From Nitrospirota bacterium (GTDB lineage Bacteria; Nitrospirota; Thermodesulfovibrionia; Thermodesulfovibrionales; Dissulfurispiraceae), in contig JAFGXL010000015.1 in the NCBI GenBank assembly GCA_016936655.1, positions 205,417 to 269,416 of the forward strand: a DNA stretch of 64,000 nt, written 5' to 3'. A program made the position numbers and the translations under genes. The notes below the pieces were generated by a model, which saw only the letters and a program-made list of their open reading frames with translations, did no database searches and was not told the origin of the DNA. Below, in pieces: positions 25,354 through 34,551 of this stretch (the stretch's first letter is position 1; each line of letters opens with the position of its first letter).

Positions 25354-26148
25354 ATGAAAAATGATACAATCTCTTTACTCCAGAGCCCGACAACAGGCCT
25401 GGAACTCAAGCTCGAATCCAGTACACTACCTGATGGGAGAATAATAGAGCAGCTCGTTTCACAGCAGGCTGAGCAGTTTGTGATAGCTAATGACATAGCG
25501 ATTTTTTACGAGATGGAAAAGCTTACAGGCCTCAATAAAAAATATCAGCTCTTTTACGACAAGATAAACTGGTACTACGATCTGGGCGGTAAAATAGTTA
25601 TGTACATCCTGCATGGCGGTGAAGAGAATGTACGCAGAGAATATCTTAAAGAACTCGAGATAAAAGATGACTCCAAAGTGCTCGAGGTCTCTGTCGGCTC
25701 AGGCGCAAACCTTCAATTTATGCCAAAGGCTCCTAAATATTACGGACTGGACATAGCGATGAAGATGATGAGGAGATGCCAGAAGAATGCTGTGAAGTGG
25801 GGGCTTGACCTTGAACTCTTTTATGCTAATGCAGAAGCCCTGCCTTTTAAGAACAACTCTTTTGATGTTGTTTTCCATGTAGGTGGCATTAACTACTTCA
25901 ATAACAAAAAAGCAGCTATTGATGAGATGATTCGAGTAGCAAAGCCAGGCACAAAAATGATAATCGTTGATGAGACAGAGCAGCTCGCAAAGGCTGCATC
26001 AAGGATAATCCCGGGCGCTGCAAACTACTACAGACGCGACAAGCCGATAGAGCCGCCGATTGATCTTGTGCCTGATGATATGCTCGAAAAAGATGTTAAA
26101 TTGACTGCAAACGGCGATCTCTACTGCCTCAGCTTCAGAAAACCCTGA
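25354..26148 (+). CDS. SAM-dependent methyltransferase (class I, Methyltransf_11 type)
   Basis: 264 residues. An N-terminal 70-residue part (LLQSPTTGLELKLESSTLPDG...) resembles a Trm112-like module without zinc Cys, followed by a class I methyltransferase domain: KVLEVSVGSGANLQFMPK (motif I), YYGLDIAMKMMRRCQ (motif II), LFYANAEALPFKNNSFDVVFHVGGINYF (motif IV region) and EMIRVAKPGTKMIIVDE. Substrate unknown; related proteins act on small molecules such as quinones. AGGAG precedes the ATG. It is divergent from the mod operon and independent of it. Confidence 0.85.
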   Translation: MKNDTISLLQSPTTGLELKLESSTLPDGRIIEQLVSQQAEQFVIANDIAIFYEMEKLTGLNKKYQLFYDKINWYYDLGGKIVMYILHGGEENVRREYLKELEIKDDSKVLEVSVGSGANLQFMPKAPKYYGLDIAMKMMRRCQKNAVKWGLDLELFYANAEALPFKNNSFDVVFHVGGINYFNNKKAAIDEMIRVAKPGTKMIIVDETEQLAKAASRIIPGAANYYRRDKPIEPPIDLVPDDMLEKDVKLTANGDLYCLSFRKP

Positions 26149-26153
26149 AAAAG

Positions 26154-27119
26154 CTAAACATGGTTTCTTAGCATCAGCTCTAATGGATGAGGGTGTAGAT
26201 AGACCTGTCTCTTCAGGTAAGCGTCATCATACTTTTTCACATAGTGATTCAGCAGAGTTACAGGAACTATAAGCGGGATAAGGCCAGTATGAAAGTTACT
26301 GATCAGATCCTGAAGCTCTGCTTTTTCTCCTGCATCAAGTTCGTCCTTGAAGTATCCTGCAATATGCTGAAGCACATTCGTATTCTTTTTTATGGTCGCT
26401 ATCAGCTTCAATCCTTCCATCAGGTTTGAGATATACTCTACCCTCAGCTTTGCCGGTGAATATTTTTTCTGTTCTGCAACAAGCTTGCCGAGCATGGAGT
26501 AGTGCTTTGGGCTGTGCGCCATAACAAGCAGCTTGTGCTCTGTATGAAAATCAACAAGTCCTGCCCTGCTGCCTCCAGATTTCAGATAATCGAGCCACCT
26601 GCTGTATACAAAAACACGCTCTATAAAATTCTCGCGCAGAGAAGCATCATTAAGCCTGCCTTCATCCTCAACAGGAAGCACTGGGTATGTATTCATAAAT
26701 GTTCTTGCAAACAGACCTGAGCCTTTTTTGGCAGGCACCCCTGAAGAACCATACACCTTAACACCCTGCATTCCCGAGCTTGGGGATCTGCTCTTAAAAA
26801 CAAATCCGCATAGTTCTTCTTCACCAAGTTGAGCTGCTCTTTTTTCTGCCCATCTGAGCATTCCTTCTGTATGGTCAATATTCGTGCGTATGGTAACCAT
26901 GCGCGGAGAAGCAGGATCACCCACAAGCCTGAGCGCTTCGCGAGGGATAGGAAGACCATACTCAACCTCAGGACATACCGGCACCCACTCAACACATCTT
27001 CCCAATACATCTTTCAGATACCTGTCGAGCTTGTGTCCACCGTCATACCTGACTTTTTCTCCGAGCAGACATGTGCTGATGCCGAGTTTAATATGCGTGT
27101 CCTGTTTATCTTCGCTCAT
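26154..27119 (-). CDS. DUF523 and DUF1722 domain protein (YbgA-like fusion)
   Basis: 321 residues from the ATG at 27119, chosen for its AGGAGG site; the frame is open further upstream without a plausible start. The N-terminal DUF523 carries LGISTCLLGEKVRYDGGHK, VPVCPEVEYGLPIPREALRL and FVFKSRSPSSGMQGVKVY; the conserved Cys in STCLLG and CPE may bind a metal or cluster. The C-terminal DUF1722 carries FHTEHKLLVMAHSPKHYSMLGKLVA. Relatives of this fusion have been tied to thiouracil handling or DNA photolyase neighbourhoods, but the role here is unknown. Confidence 0.88.
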   Translation of the reverse strand: MSEDKQDTHIKLGISTCLLGEKVRYDGGHKLDRYLKDVLGRCVEWVPVCPEVEYGLPIPREALRLVGDPASPRMVTIRTNIDHTEGMLRWAEKRAAQLGEEELCGFVFKSRSPSSGMQGVKVYGSSGVPAKKGSGLFARTFMNTYPVLPVEDEGRLNDASLRENFIERVFVYSRWLDYLKSGGSRAGLVDFHTEHKLLVMAHSPKHYSMLGKLVAEQKKYSPAKLRVEYISNLMEGLKLIATIKKNTNVLQHIAGYFKDELDAGEKAELQDLISNFHTGLIPLIVPVTLLNHYVKKYDDAYLKRQVYLHPHPLELMLRNHV

Positions 27120-27207
27120 TTCATATCCTCCTTTAATGAAGTTTAGCACAACTTTTTGATACATGCGGATGATGTTATAATTTAGAGTACATTGTAAGGA
27201 GGCATAT

Positions 27208-27828
27208 ATGAAAGAAAATTTATCCGCACTGCCAAACGAGACCATCAGAACAATACATAAACGCCACAGCGTTAGAGTATTTGCAAAAGAACCGATAACA
27301 GAACAGCAGATAACCACCCTGCTGCAGGCTGCAAATGAAGCTCCTTCCGCTCATAACAAGCAGTCATGGCGTTTTGTGATTTTGACAGGACAAAAAACAG
27401 CCGAACTTTCACAAATCGTTTCACAGAAAGCTGATGCATTCCCCAGACCTGCCTCAGCTCTTTTGAGAATGGCGACTCGGAGCATAGCGAGCGCTCCAGC
27501 TGTTATAGCAGTACTCAACACTGGTGAGCTTATAGAACACGGAACAGAACTTTTCAAGGTAGAAAAAGATATGGCACGCGACTTCTTCAGGGTTATGGAG
27601 ATACAGAGCTCTGCAGCAGCTGTTCAGAATATGCTTTTGGCAGCCACTTCGCTCGGGCTCGGCACTGTATGGCTCAGCATACTCTATCTGATCAAGGATG
27701 AAATATCGAACTTTCTTGGCGAGCCGTCTGGCGAGTTTATGGCTGTAATACCTGTCGGCCACCCTGTGCGCGAAACAGGCGGACCGCAGAAAGACCCCCT
27801 CGACATGAAGGTAAGATTTTTGGGATGA
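27208..27828 (+). CDS. Nitroreductase-family flavoprotein
   Basis: 206 residues with the nitroreductase fold. The start TIRTIHKRHSVRVFAKEPITEQQITTLLQAANEAPSAHNKQSWRFVIL holds the FMN-phosphate-binding Arg-His-Ser-Val-Arg motif and the SAHNKQSW motif. LGLGTVWLSILYL and VIPVGHP complete the domain. It probably uses FMN and NAD(P)H; the substrate is unknown. The family also includes non-reductive enzymes such as dehalogenases and BluB. AAGGAGG-type site precedes the ATG; divergent from the DUF523 gene. Confidence 0.92.
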   Translation: MKENLSALPNETIRTIHKRHSVRVFAKEPITEQQITTLLQAANEAPSAHNKQSWRFVILTGQKTAELSQIVSQKADAFPRPASALLRMATRSIASAPAVIAVLNTGELIEHGTELFKVEKDMARDFFRVMEIQSSAAAVQNMLLAATSLGLGTVWLSILYLIKDEISNFLGEPSGEFMAVIPVGHPVRETGGPQKDPLDMKVRFLG

Positions 27829-27918
27829 GATATTCACTCTGGACATCAGGGGCTTTAACGCCTATCGCATTAATGGAAGAAAAACTTTTAAAATCTTCCC
27901 GGAATAGTCCATCCATCT

Positions 27919-29487
27919 ATGTCAGATAACCGCGGATTTGAACTTGATCTAAATAGCCAGTTCATTCATGCCATAAACTGTATGGACAACAGCACAAAAA
28001 GCGTATTCATCACAGGCAGGGCAGGCACAGGCAAATCCACTCTTTTGCATCACCTCCGCAATACTACAAAAAAGAATATTGCTGTTCTGGCTCCTACCGG
28101 AGTTGCTGCCCTGAATGTAAAAGGCCAGACCATACACTCTTTTTTCGGCTTCAGACCGGACATCACAACAGATGCAGTGCACAGAATAAATCCAGCAAGG
28201 AGATCTCTCTACAGAAAGCTCGACGCAATAGTGATTGACGAAGTCTCGATGGTGCGGGCTGATCTGATGGACTGCATTGACACCTTTTTGAAGATGCACG
28301 GCAAAAGCATAAGCAGCCCGTTTGGCGGCATACAGATGATATTCATAGGCGATCTATACCAGCTGCCTCCTGTTATCAGGCAGAAGGAAAAGGAGGCGTT
28401 CAGCCGCCGCTACAAGAGCCACTATTTTTTTGATGCAAATGTCTTTTCGAGCGGACTGGAGATGGACTTCATCGAACTCCAGAAGGTCTACCGCCAGAAG
28501 GAGGGCCGCTTCCTCGATATTTTGAATGCTATAAGGAACAACACCGCCACTGATGAGGACATAGCCGCAATCAACACCAGATGTCTGCCTGAACATGACC
28601 ATAAAAAAGATTTCGCTCTCTGCCTCACTACAACAAACGATCTTGCTGATGATACAAACCTTAAAAAACTCTCAGCGATCAGAGCAAAGGCCTCCAAATA
28701 CCATGGCATTGTTGAAGGGAACTTTGATGCAAAGGATCTGCCCACCTCATCTGAACTGACAGTGAAGCAGGGCGCACAGGTGATGCTTCTGAATAATGAT
28801 CCTGAGGGCAGATGGATAAACGGCAGTATAGGCAGGATTAATAGAATTGAGAGCACAAAAAACGGATATGACATTCTTCGTGTTGAACTCTCTGACGGCG
28901 AACTCGTAGATGTTACGCCATACACATGGAATATGTACGAATTTGTTTATGACAAAAACAATAAAACGGTTGTGTCTGACATTATCGGCACATTCACCCA
29001 GTATCCGATCCGGCTGGCATGGGCTGTGACAATACACAAAAGCCAGGGTCTCACATTCGAAAGGGTGATTATTGACCTCGGCAGAGGAACATTCTCTCAC
29101 GGGCAGCTCTATGTGGCGCTCAGCAGATGCACAAGTCTTGAGGGAATTGTGCTTAAAAAACCTGTTTCAAAAAAGCATATACTCATGGACTGGAGAGTTG
29201 TAGATTTCATTACAAAATACCAATATCAGCTCGCAAAACAGAAACAGCCTCTTGAAGATAGAATCAAAACAATAAAAGATGCTATAAAGAATGGCCAAAA
29301 GCTTAATATCGTATACCTGAAAACAGGAGATGAAAAGTCCGAACGAATAATCAAACCAAAATACATCGGAGAGCTAGAGTATCAGGCAAGAAAGTTCATC
29401 GGCATAAAAGCATTCTGCACAAAGAGAAATTCAGAAAGGGTGTTTCATCTGGAGAGAATAGTTGAGCTGAGCGTTCTGGAGAATTAG
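27919..29487 (+). CDS. Pif1-family DNA helicase with C-terminal WYL domain
   Basis: A 5'-3' superfamily 1B helicase of 522 residues. Motif I is GRAGTGKST (33-41), Ia APTGVAALNVKGQTIHSFF, II VIDEVSM (about 105-111), III GDLYQLPPV, and the late motifs WAVTIHKSQGLTFERVIIDL and QLYVALSRC are present. After a charged linker, residues about 450-522 (LNIVYLKTGDEKSERIIKPKYIGELEYQ... to RVFHLERIVEL) look like a WYL domain, a module known to bind ligands or ssDNA. Such Pif1-WYL fusions are known from thermophilic bacteria. Likely roles are fork or G-quadruplex processing. Confidence 0.9.
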   Translation: MSDNRGFELDLNSQFIHAINCMDNSTKSVFITGRAGTGKSTLLHHLRNTTKKNIAVLAPTGVAALNVKGQTIHSFFGFRPDITTDAVHRINPARRSLYRKLDAIVIDEVSMVRADLMDCIDTFLKMHGKSISSPFGGIQMIFIGDLYQLPPVIRQKEKEAFSRRYKSHYFFDANVFSSGLEMDFIELQKVYRQKEGRFLDILNAIRNNTATDEDIAAINTRCLPEHDHKKDFALCLTTTNDLADDTNLKKLSAIRAKASKYHGIVEGNFDAKDLPTSSELTVKQGAQVMLLNNDPEGRWINGSIGRINRIESTKNGYDILRVELSDGELVDVTPYTWNMYEFVYDKNNKTVVSDIIGTFTQYPIRLAWAVTIHKSQGLTFERVIIDLGRGTFSHGQLYVALSRCTSLEGIVLKKPVSKKHILMDWRVVDFITKYQYQLAKQKQPLEDRIKTIKDAIKNGQKLNIVYLKTGDEKSERIIKPKYIGELEYQARKFIGIKAFCTKRNSERVFHLERIVELSVLEN

Positions 29488-29491
29488 GCAA

Positions 29492-29923
29492 TCACGCTTC
29501 AGCAGCGCGCTTCAGCTCATTAAGCATCTTCTCTGTTATAGATGTAAGCCTTTTGTGCGGCAGCATAAATCCGAATATGCTCACAAGCGGGCCATTCATA
29601 CTCTCAAGGCTCGTTACAACAACACCGCCATCCTTCTCTTCAAAAAGAAACTCATGCACTATGCGCATTGTGAACTTGCTGCCGCGCCAGACCACTTTTT
29701 TATTTTCAATTACTTCAGAAATTTCAGGACTCACTCTCAGCGGGATGACAAAGGGCCTTATGGAGAAATCGAAGCTTCTGCCCTGCTGTATGGATGGGGT
29801 TATGCTGCACGAAACATCGTATATCACGCTGCACCATCCTGCCCAGCTGGTAAGATCAGTAAATGTTTGCCAGGCTCTTTCCATAGGCGCGTTGATCTTA
29901 ACAGCAGCCTCTATGCGTTTCAC
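29492..29923 (-). CDS. SRPBCC-family (polyketide cyclase/START-like) protein
   Basis: 143 residues with the helix-grip pattern: MKRIEAAVKINAPMERAWQTFTDLTSWAGWCSVI, then VVWRGSKFTMRIVHEFLFEEKDGGVVVTSLESMNG. Such proteins bind hydrophobic ligands or act as cyclases; no specific function can be named. Its start overlaps the stop of the SDR gene by 4 bases, so the two are coupled. In some bacteria SDR and SRPBCC-like domains are fused in one chain, which supports a joint role. Confidence 0.85.
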   Translation of the reverse strand: MKRIEAAVKINAPMERAWQTFTDLTSWAGWCSVIYDVSCSITPSIQQGRSFDFSIRPFVIPLRVSPEISEVIENKKVVWRGSKFTMRIVHEFLFEEKDGGVVVTSLESMNGPLVSIFGFMLPHKRLTSITEKMLNELKRAAEA

Positions 29924-30876
29924 CAGCCTGTTACTCCGGGGCCAGACTTCTCTTCAGAAAATGCCAGTTTTACAGCATCAGCAAAACGAGTCTTGTTTAT
30001 CTTTACAAGCTGGTCTATGCTGTCATCCTTGCACACAACCTCATTTCTTAACCCCTCTATCAGAGGATGCGCAAGTCCTGACGGCACAGGAGTCACCATA
30101 TCCACCCAGTAAGCCGAAAGATGAGGAGTAAGAAAAGGCACTGTTATTACAATGCGCTTTCTCAGGCCTCTAGCCTCTGCGTACTTCTGCATCATCTCCT
30201 TGTATGTGAATATTTCAGGACCTCCTATGTCAAATGCCTTTCCTGCTGTCTCAGGGTTGTTAAGGCAGCCGTAAAGATACGCTATAACATCATTTACGGC
30301 TATAGGTTGAATCCGGGTATTTATCCATCTGGGGCAGACCATAACAGGCAGACGCTCAACAAGATATCTGAGCATCTCAAAAGAAGCTCCGCCAGCACCA
30401 ATGATAATTGCTGCGCGCAGAAATGTTGCAGCAGCAGTGCCTGAGCTGAGTATGGATGCTATCTCCATACGGCTCTTCAAATGTTCTGAAAGTTCATCGC
30501 GCGCCTCTCCGAGTCCACCAAGATAAATAATCCTCTTGACTCCAGCCTTGTCCGCAGCTTTAACAAAATTATCAGCAGCATTTCTGTCTTTGTCTGCATA
30601 TTCTGTGTTTTTAAAAAGGTTCTTGCCGCCCATGGAGTGGACAAGATAAAAAGCTGTATGTATGCCCTCAAGCGCATCATCAAGTCCGCTGCCTGTCAAA
30701 AGATCTCCCTTTGAATACTGCATATAAGGATCTTTAGAGTCGGCAGACTCTCCTCTTATAAAAAGCCTCTGCTTTACCCCCTCTGATTTTAGTGCAGCAG
30801 CAAGTCTGCTGCCTATAAAACCTGTAGCTCCTGTTACAAGCACCCTATCTTGTTTCGTAAACTCTAATGTTTTCAT
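29920..30876 (-). CDS. Atypical SDR, NAD(P)-binding epimerase/reductase-like protein
   Basis: 318 residues with the Rossmann start RVLVTGATGFIGSRLAAAL (TGxxGxxG), KGDLLTGSGLDDALEGIHTAFYLVHSMGG and VKRIIYLGGLGE. The usual YxxxK catalytic pair is not in its normal place, as in atypical SDRs (NmrA-like or quinone-reductase-like). The C-terminal part IQPIAVNDVIAYLYGCL and FDIGGPEIFTYKEMMQKYAE is typical of the group fused or linked to DUF2867/SRPBCC proteins. Substrate unknown. The coupled SRPBCC gene follows. Confidence 0.88.
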   Translation of the reverse strand: MKTLEFTKQDRVLVTGATGFIGSRLAAALKSEGVKQRLFIRGESADSKDPYMQYSKGDLLTGSGLDDALEGIHTAFYLVHSMGGKNLFKNTEYADKDRNAADNFVKAADKAGVKRIIYLGGLGEARDELSEHLKSRMEIASILSSGTAAATFLRAAIIIGAGGASFEMLRYLVERLPVMVCPRWINTRIQPIAVNDVIAYLYGCLNNPETAGKAFDIGGPEIFTYKEMMQKYAEARGLRKRIVITVPFLTPHLSAYWVDMVTPVPSGLAHPLIEGLRNEVVCKDDSIDQLVKINKTRFADAVKLAFSEEKSGPGVTGW

Positions 30877-30948
30877 TACCTAAGTTTATCACAATTATTA
30901 CTATGGTGCATCTTATACTCATTGTCTCTCAAATGTTATAATTCATAG

Positions 30949-32223
30949 ATGCAATTCATAGCTGACCTTCATATCCATTCTAAATATTCAATGGCCACAA
31001 GCAGAGACATGTCTCCCGATGCATTATGGAAATGGGCGCAGCTCAAGGGCATATCAGTTATAGGTACGGGAGACTCAACTCATCCTCAATGGATGAATGA
31101 ACTCAGAGAAAAGCTCGAGCCTGCAGGCAATGGACTTTACGCGCTCAACAAAAAATTCCGCACAGAAGATGTGCCTCTTTTATGCAGGGCTGACGTTCAG
31201 TTCATTCTCTCTTCAGAGATAAGCTGCATATACAGCAAAAATGGAAAGACCAGAAAAGTACACTGCATAGTACTCTCAAAAGATTTTGAGGATGCTGAAA
31301 AACTGAATGCTGCTCTCGATAAAATAGGCAACATCAGATCTGACGGCAGGCCGATACTCGGACTGGACGCCAAAAAATTACTCCAGATGGTGCTCGATGC
31401 ATCACCTGATTCCATGCTGATCCCGGCTCATATATGGACTCCTCACTTCTCTGTATTCGGCGCTGCATCCGGATTCGACTCTATGGAAGAGTGCTTTGAA
31501 GAGCTGACACCCAATATTTATGCGATAGAAACAGGTCTTTCATCAGACCCATCAATGAACTGGCAGCTCTCAGCTCTCGACAATATCGCGCTGCTTTCTA
31601 ACTCTGATGCGCACTCTGCATCAAAGATCGGAAGGGAGGCAAACATATTCAACACAGACATATCTTACGATGCGATAATGAGCGCCATTAAGACTAGAAA
31701 AGGATTGAGCGGCACGATCGAATTCTTCCCTGAAGAGGGCAAATACCACTATGACGGACACAGAAATTGCGGGGTCAGCATGGAGCCATCAGAAACACTG
31801 ATGCACAACTGTCTCTGCCCTGTATGCGGCAAGAAGATGACAATAGGGGTGATGCACAGGGTTGCAAAACTTGCTGACAGAGAAGCAGGTTACAAACCTG
31901 AAGGGTCGCCTGACTTTAAATCAATAATCCCTCTTGCAGAGATTGTTGCTGAATCAATTGGAGCTGGAGTCAACGCCAAAAAAGTGACTGCGCAATACTT
32001 CAGCCTTCTTGAACATCTGGGCAATGAGTTTAAGATACTCCTTGAGGCTTCAACTGCTGATATAGAGGCTGCATCAACTGCGCGCATTGCAGAGGCTGTT
32101 ATGAAAATGCGCTCGGGCGACATAAACATAGCTCCTGGATATGATGGAGAGTTCGGGAAGATAAAGATATTTGAGAAGATCAAAAAGTCTGACAACCTGG
32201 GGCAGAAGATTTTATTTAAATAA
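30949..32223 (+). CDS. Endonuclease Q-like PHP-domain DNA repair protein
   Basis: 424 residues. A PHP phosphoesterase domain begins at once (ADLHIHSKYSMATSRDM), with GTGDSTHPQW, SSEISCIY, VHCIVL, LIPAHIWTPHFSVFG and NSDAHSASKIG supplying metal ligands. A zinc-finger-like LCPVCGKKMTIGVMHRVAKLADR follows near residue 285 and a helical C-terminus closes the protein. This order is that of EndoQ, which nicks DNA 5' of deaminated bases such as uracil and hypoxanthine, known best from Thermococcales and some bacteria. It appears complete. The ribosome site is weak. Confidence 0.88.
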   Translation: MQFIADLHIHSKYSMATSRDMSPDALWKWAQLKGISVIGTGDSTHPQWMNELREKLEPAGNGLYALNKKFRTEDVPLLCRADVQFILSSEISCIYSKNGKTRKVHCIVLSKDFEDAEKLNAALDKIGNIRSDGRPILGLDAKKLLQMVLDASPDSMLIPAHIWTPHFSVFGAASGFDSMEECFEELTPNIYAIETGLSSDPSMNWQLSALDNIALLSNSDAHSASKIGREANIFNTDISYDAIMSAIKTRKGLSGTIEFFPEEGKYHYDGHRNCGVSMEPSETLMHNCLCPVCGKKMTIGVMHRVAKLADREAGYKPEGSPDFKSIIPLAEIVAESIGAGVNAKKVTAQYFSLLEHLGNEFKILLEASTADIEAASTARIAEAVMKMRSGDINIAPGYDGEFGKIKIFEKIKKSDNLGQKILFK

Positions 32224-32288
32224 TCCAGAAAAGCTCTTCAAATACTCATACTATCCACAGAATGACTTTGCTATCATATCAAGCTGTA

Positions 32289-33062
32289 TCAGAAGAGCAG
32301 ATTGTTGTCGTTCAGTATCTCTTTTGCCAGGCTTATGTAGCCCTGTGCTCCAAGAGAGTTGGGAGCATACAGAACAGCAGGCTTGCCATAGCTCACAGAC
32401 TCAGCAAGTATCACATTTCTGGGAATTACTGTGTCATAAACCTTTGACTTAAAAACCCTCCGCACCTCATCAGATATCTGCCTCGAGAGTGCCAGGTGTC
32501 TGTTGAACATTGTAAGAAGTATGCCCTCAAGGTCAAGCGCTTCATTGAAGCTGCCCCTTATCCTCCAGAGAAGTTTGATGAGCAAGCTCAGCCCCTCAAG
32601 AGCAAAATATTCGCACTGCACAGGAACAATAACAGACTGCGCCGCAACAAGTGCATTAAGCGTGAGCAGGCCAAATGAAGGTGGGCAGTCTATGAATATG
32701 TATCTGTAGTTGTCCTTATAGGGCTTCAAAATGTTGCTGAGTATATTTTCTCTGTCAGGCTGCTCAAGAAGTTCTAGCTCAACAGCAAAAAGATCCATTG
32801 TTGTAGGCAGTATATGCAGGTTGGGGATGATAGACTGCATCATCACATCTTTAAATTCAGCCTTGCCCAAATAAAGTTCATAAAGTCCGGCTTTTATGCT
32901 CTCGCGCTTAATGCCCAGTCCGCTTGTGAGGTTTCCCTGCGGGTCTGAATCAATAACGAGAATATTTTCATCAGCTAGCGCCAAGGATGAAGCTAGATTA
33001 AGAGCTGTAGTGGTCTTGCCAACTCCACCCTTTTGGTTGGTGATTGCTATTATCTTGCCCAC
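32289..33062 (-). CDS. parA: ParA/Soj chromosome-partitioning ATPase
   Basis: 257 residues with the deviant Walker A KGGVGKTTTALNLASSLA, IDSDPQGNLTSGLG, YIFIDCPPSFGLLTLNALVAAQSVIVPVQCEYFALEGL and VILAESVSYGKP. Length and motifs match chromosomal Soj-type ParA rather than plasmid types. It starts at GTG 33062 behind an AGGCGGA site. ParB and the gidAB genes usually found next to it are not in this window. About 150 bases of T- and A-rich DNA separate it from tRNA-Ala upstream. Confidence 0.95.
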   Translation of the reverse strand: MGKIIAITNQKGGVGKTTTALNLASSLALADENILVIDSDPQGNLTSGLGIKRESIKAGLYELYLGKAEFKDVMMQSIIPNLHILPTTMDLFAVELELLEQPDRENILSNILKPYKDNYRYIFIDCPPSFGLLTLNALVAAQSVIVPVQCEYFALEGLSLLIKLLWRIRGSFNEALDLEGILLTMFNRHLALSRQISDEVRRVFKSKVYDTVIPRNVILAESVSYGKPAVLYAPNSLGAQGYISLAKEILNDNNLLF

Positions 33063-33213
33063 ATTCCGCCTATATTGAGCATTATTCTGTTTTAGCAGCC
33101 TGCTGTTTAATCTTGCTCTGAACCGCTCTGCTGTTGTTTTCTATTTTTTGTTTTTTCATTTCTATCGTACTACCGAACTGCCGCTCTGTTTTTCTGTCGT
33201 TCTACTCTGAAAC

Positions 33214-33289
33214 TGGTGGACGGTAGGGGATTCGAACCCCCGGCTCCCACGTTGCGAACGTGATGCTCTCCCAGCTGAGCTAACCGCCC
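33214..33289 (-). tRNA. tRNA-Ala (anticodon CGC)
   Basis: A 76-nt cloverleaf read on the minus strand. The acceptor GGGCGGT pairs with ACCGTCC including the G3-U70 wobble that marks alanine tRNAs. The D arm is GCTCAGCTGGGAGAGC, the anticodon loop TTCGCAA gives CGC for codon GCG, the T arm is GGGGGTTCGAATCCCCT, and the CCA end is encoded. It lies 11 bases behind the ferritin-like gene on the same strand. Confidence 0.96.
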
Positions 33290-33300
33290 AGAGCAGTTAG

Positions 33301-33708
33301 TTACTGGACAGACTCAAGGAGCTCCTGAAACTCTTCCAGATGGTCTTCTTCCTCATGAAGTATATGAGTAAGTACTTTTTTAATCTTTTCATCAGGTATC
33401 TCTGCGATATGCTCTCTATACATAGCTATGGCCTCTTTTTCTAGAGCAACAAGCCTTGAGAGATACCCCTTTAATGTATGACCGCCAAAGTTGAGCGGTC
33501 TATGCTCCATTGTAGGCACTCCGCCCAGTTCAACTATGAGTTCAGCCAGCTTTTCAGCATGCCTCATCTCATCCTTTGCTATCTCTTCCATTTCTCTGCT
33601 CGGTTTGCAGTCATCAGTCACAAAACTATCGCGCATATAAACGAGTATAGCTTCTATCTCGCCTGACAGATCGTGATTAAGCATAGTTACAATTTCTTCA
33701 TTAGTCAT
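33301..33708 (-). CDS. Ferritin-like/bacterioferritin-type diiron protein
   Basis: A four-helix protein of 135 residues. The diiron ligands are laid out as HDLSGEIEAILVY, EEIAKDEMRHAEKLAELIVELGG, ALEKEAIAMYREHI and LHEEEDHLEEF, that is E...ExxH...E...ExxH of the ferritin-like superfamily. It may store iron or detoxify peroxide. I take the ATG at 33708, with a GGGGGTG site 8 bases ahead; a GTG at 33717 is the alternative. No heme Met of true bacterioferritin can be named with certainty. Confidence 0.88.
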   Translation of the reverse strand: MTNEEIVTMLNHDLSGEIEAILVYMRDSFVTDDCKPSREMEEIAKDEMRHAEKLAELIVELGGVPTMEHRPLNFGGHTLKGYLSRLVALEKEAIAMYREHIAEIPDEKIKKVLTHILHEEEDHLEEFQELLESVQ

Positions 33709-33837
33709 AAAATGCACCCCCTATATTAATATTTATCAATTATATCATTTTTAGGCAGCAGCATAGCATCTTCCTGACGCTATTGTCCGATAATGTTGTA
33801 TTAACCTCTCTAAATATATATAATTTCAAGGGACCTA

Positions 33838-34551
33838 ATGACTACGAATATCAAGATTGGACACCAGAAACTTGGGGAGAGGCCGCTTATAGCCGGCGTA
33901 CTCACAGATGCTGACGTCGAGATGCCTGATCACGAATCAATAGACTGCACAGATCTATTGGAACTGCGGGTCGATATGTTCAGCAGCCTTGAGCCCAACC
34001 ATGTTGCAGAAACATTTAGGCTCGCAAAAGAGAAGTTTAATAAACCTATAATCGGGACAATCCGACACACAAGCGAGGGAGCAAAGGTTAAGGTTCCTGA
34101 CAGGATTCAGCTCTATAAGGTCATTGCCCCTCTTGCTGATGCACTTGATATCGAGATACAGAAGGAAGCGGATATAGCACAAGTCAAAAAACTATGCATC
34201 GCAAACAAAACAATCCTGGTCGGATCATACCACAATTTCAACAACACTCCTCAAGAGATATTCCTCGACAGCATAGAACTAAAAGGAAGAAGACTGGGAG
34301 CAGATATTGTGAAGATTGCAACAGCAACCTTTACTCGTGAAGATCTTATACGCATAGCATCGTTCACGCTCAAGCACAGACACAAGGGTATTATAGCGAT
34401 AGCCATGGGAGATGTCGGACTTTCATCAAGAATATTCTGCCCTATCTTCGGATCATTACTGACCTACGCTTATATAAATGAAACCTCAGCTCCAGGCCAG
34501 TTTGCTGCATGTGAGCTATTTAAGATCTTTAAAAAACTCCATATCATCTAG
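33838..34551 (+). CDS. aroD: 3-dehydroquinate dehydratase type I
   Basis: The third step of the shikimate pathway by the Schiff-base mechanism. 237 residues with CTDLLELRVDMF, GTIRHTSEGAKV, the catalytic His in LVGSYHNFNNTP, the Schiff-base Lys in ADIVKIATATF, and IAIAMGDVGLSSRIFCPIFGSLLTYAY with the substrate-binding Arg. A bit short but complete. A weak AAGGGA site precedes the ATG. Its 3' end overlaps the convergent M16 gene by 36 bases. No other aro gene is adjacent. Confidence 0.93.
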   Translation: MTTNIKIGHQKLGERPLIAGVLTDADVEMPDHESIDCTDLLELRVDMFSSLEPNHVAETFRLAKEKFNKPIIGTIRHTSEGAKVKVPDRIQLYKVIAPLADALDIEIQKEADIAQVKKLCIANKTILVGSYHNFNNTPQEIFLDSIELKGRRLGADIVKIATATFTREDLIRIASFTLKHRHKGIIAIAMGDVGLSSRIFCPIFGSLLTYAYINETSAPGQFAACELFKIFKKLHII

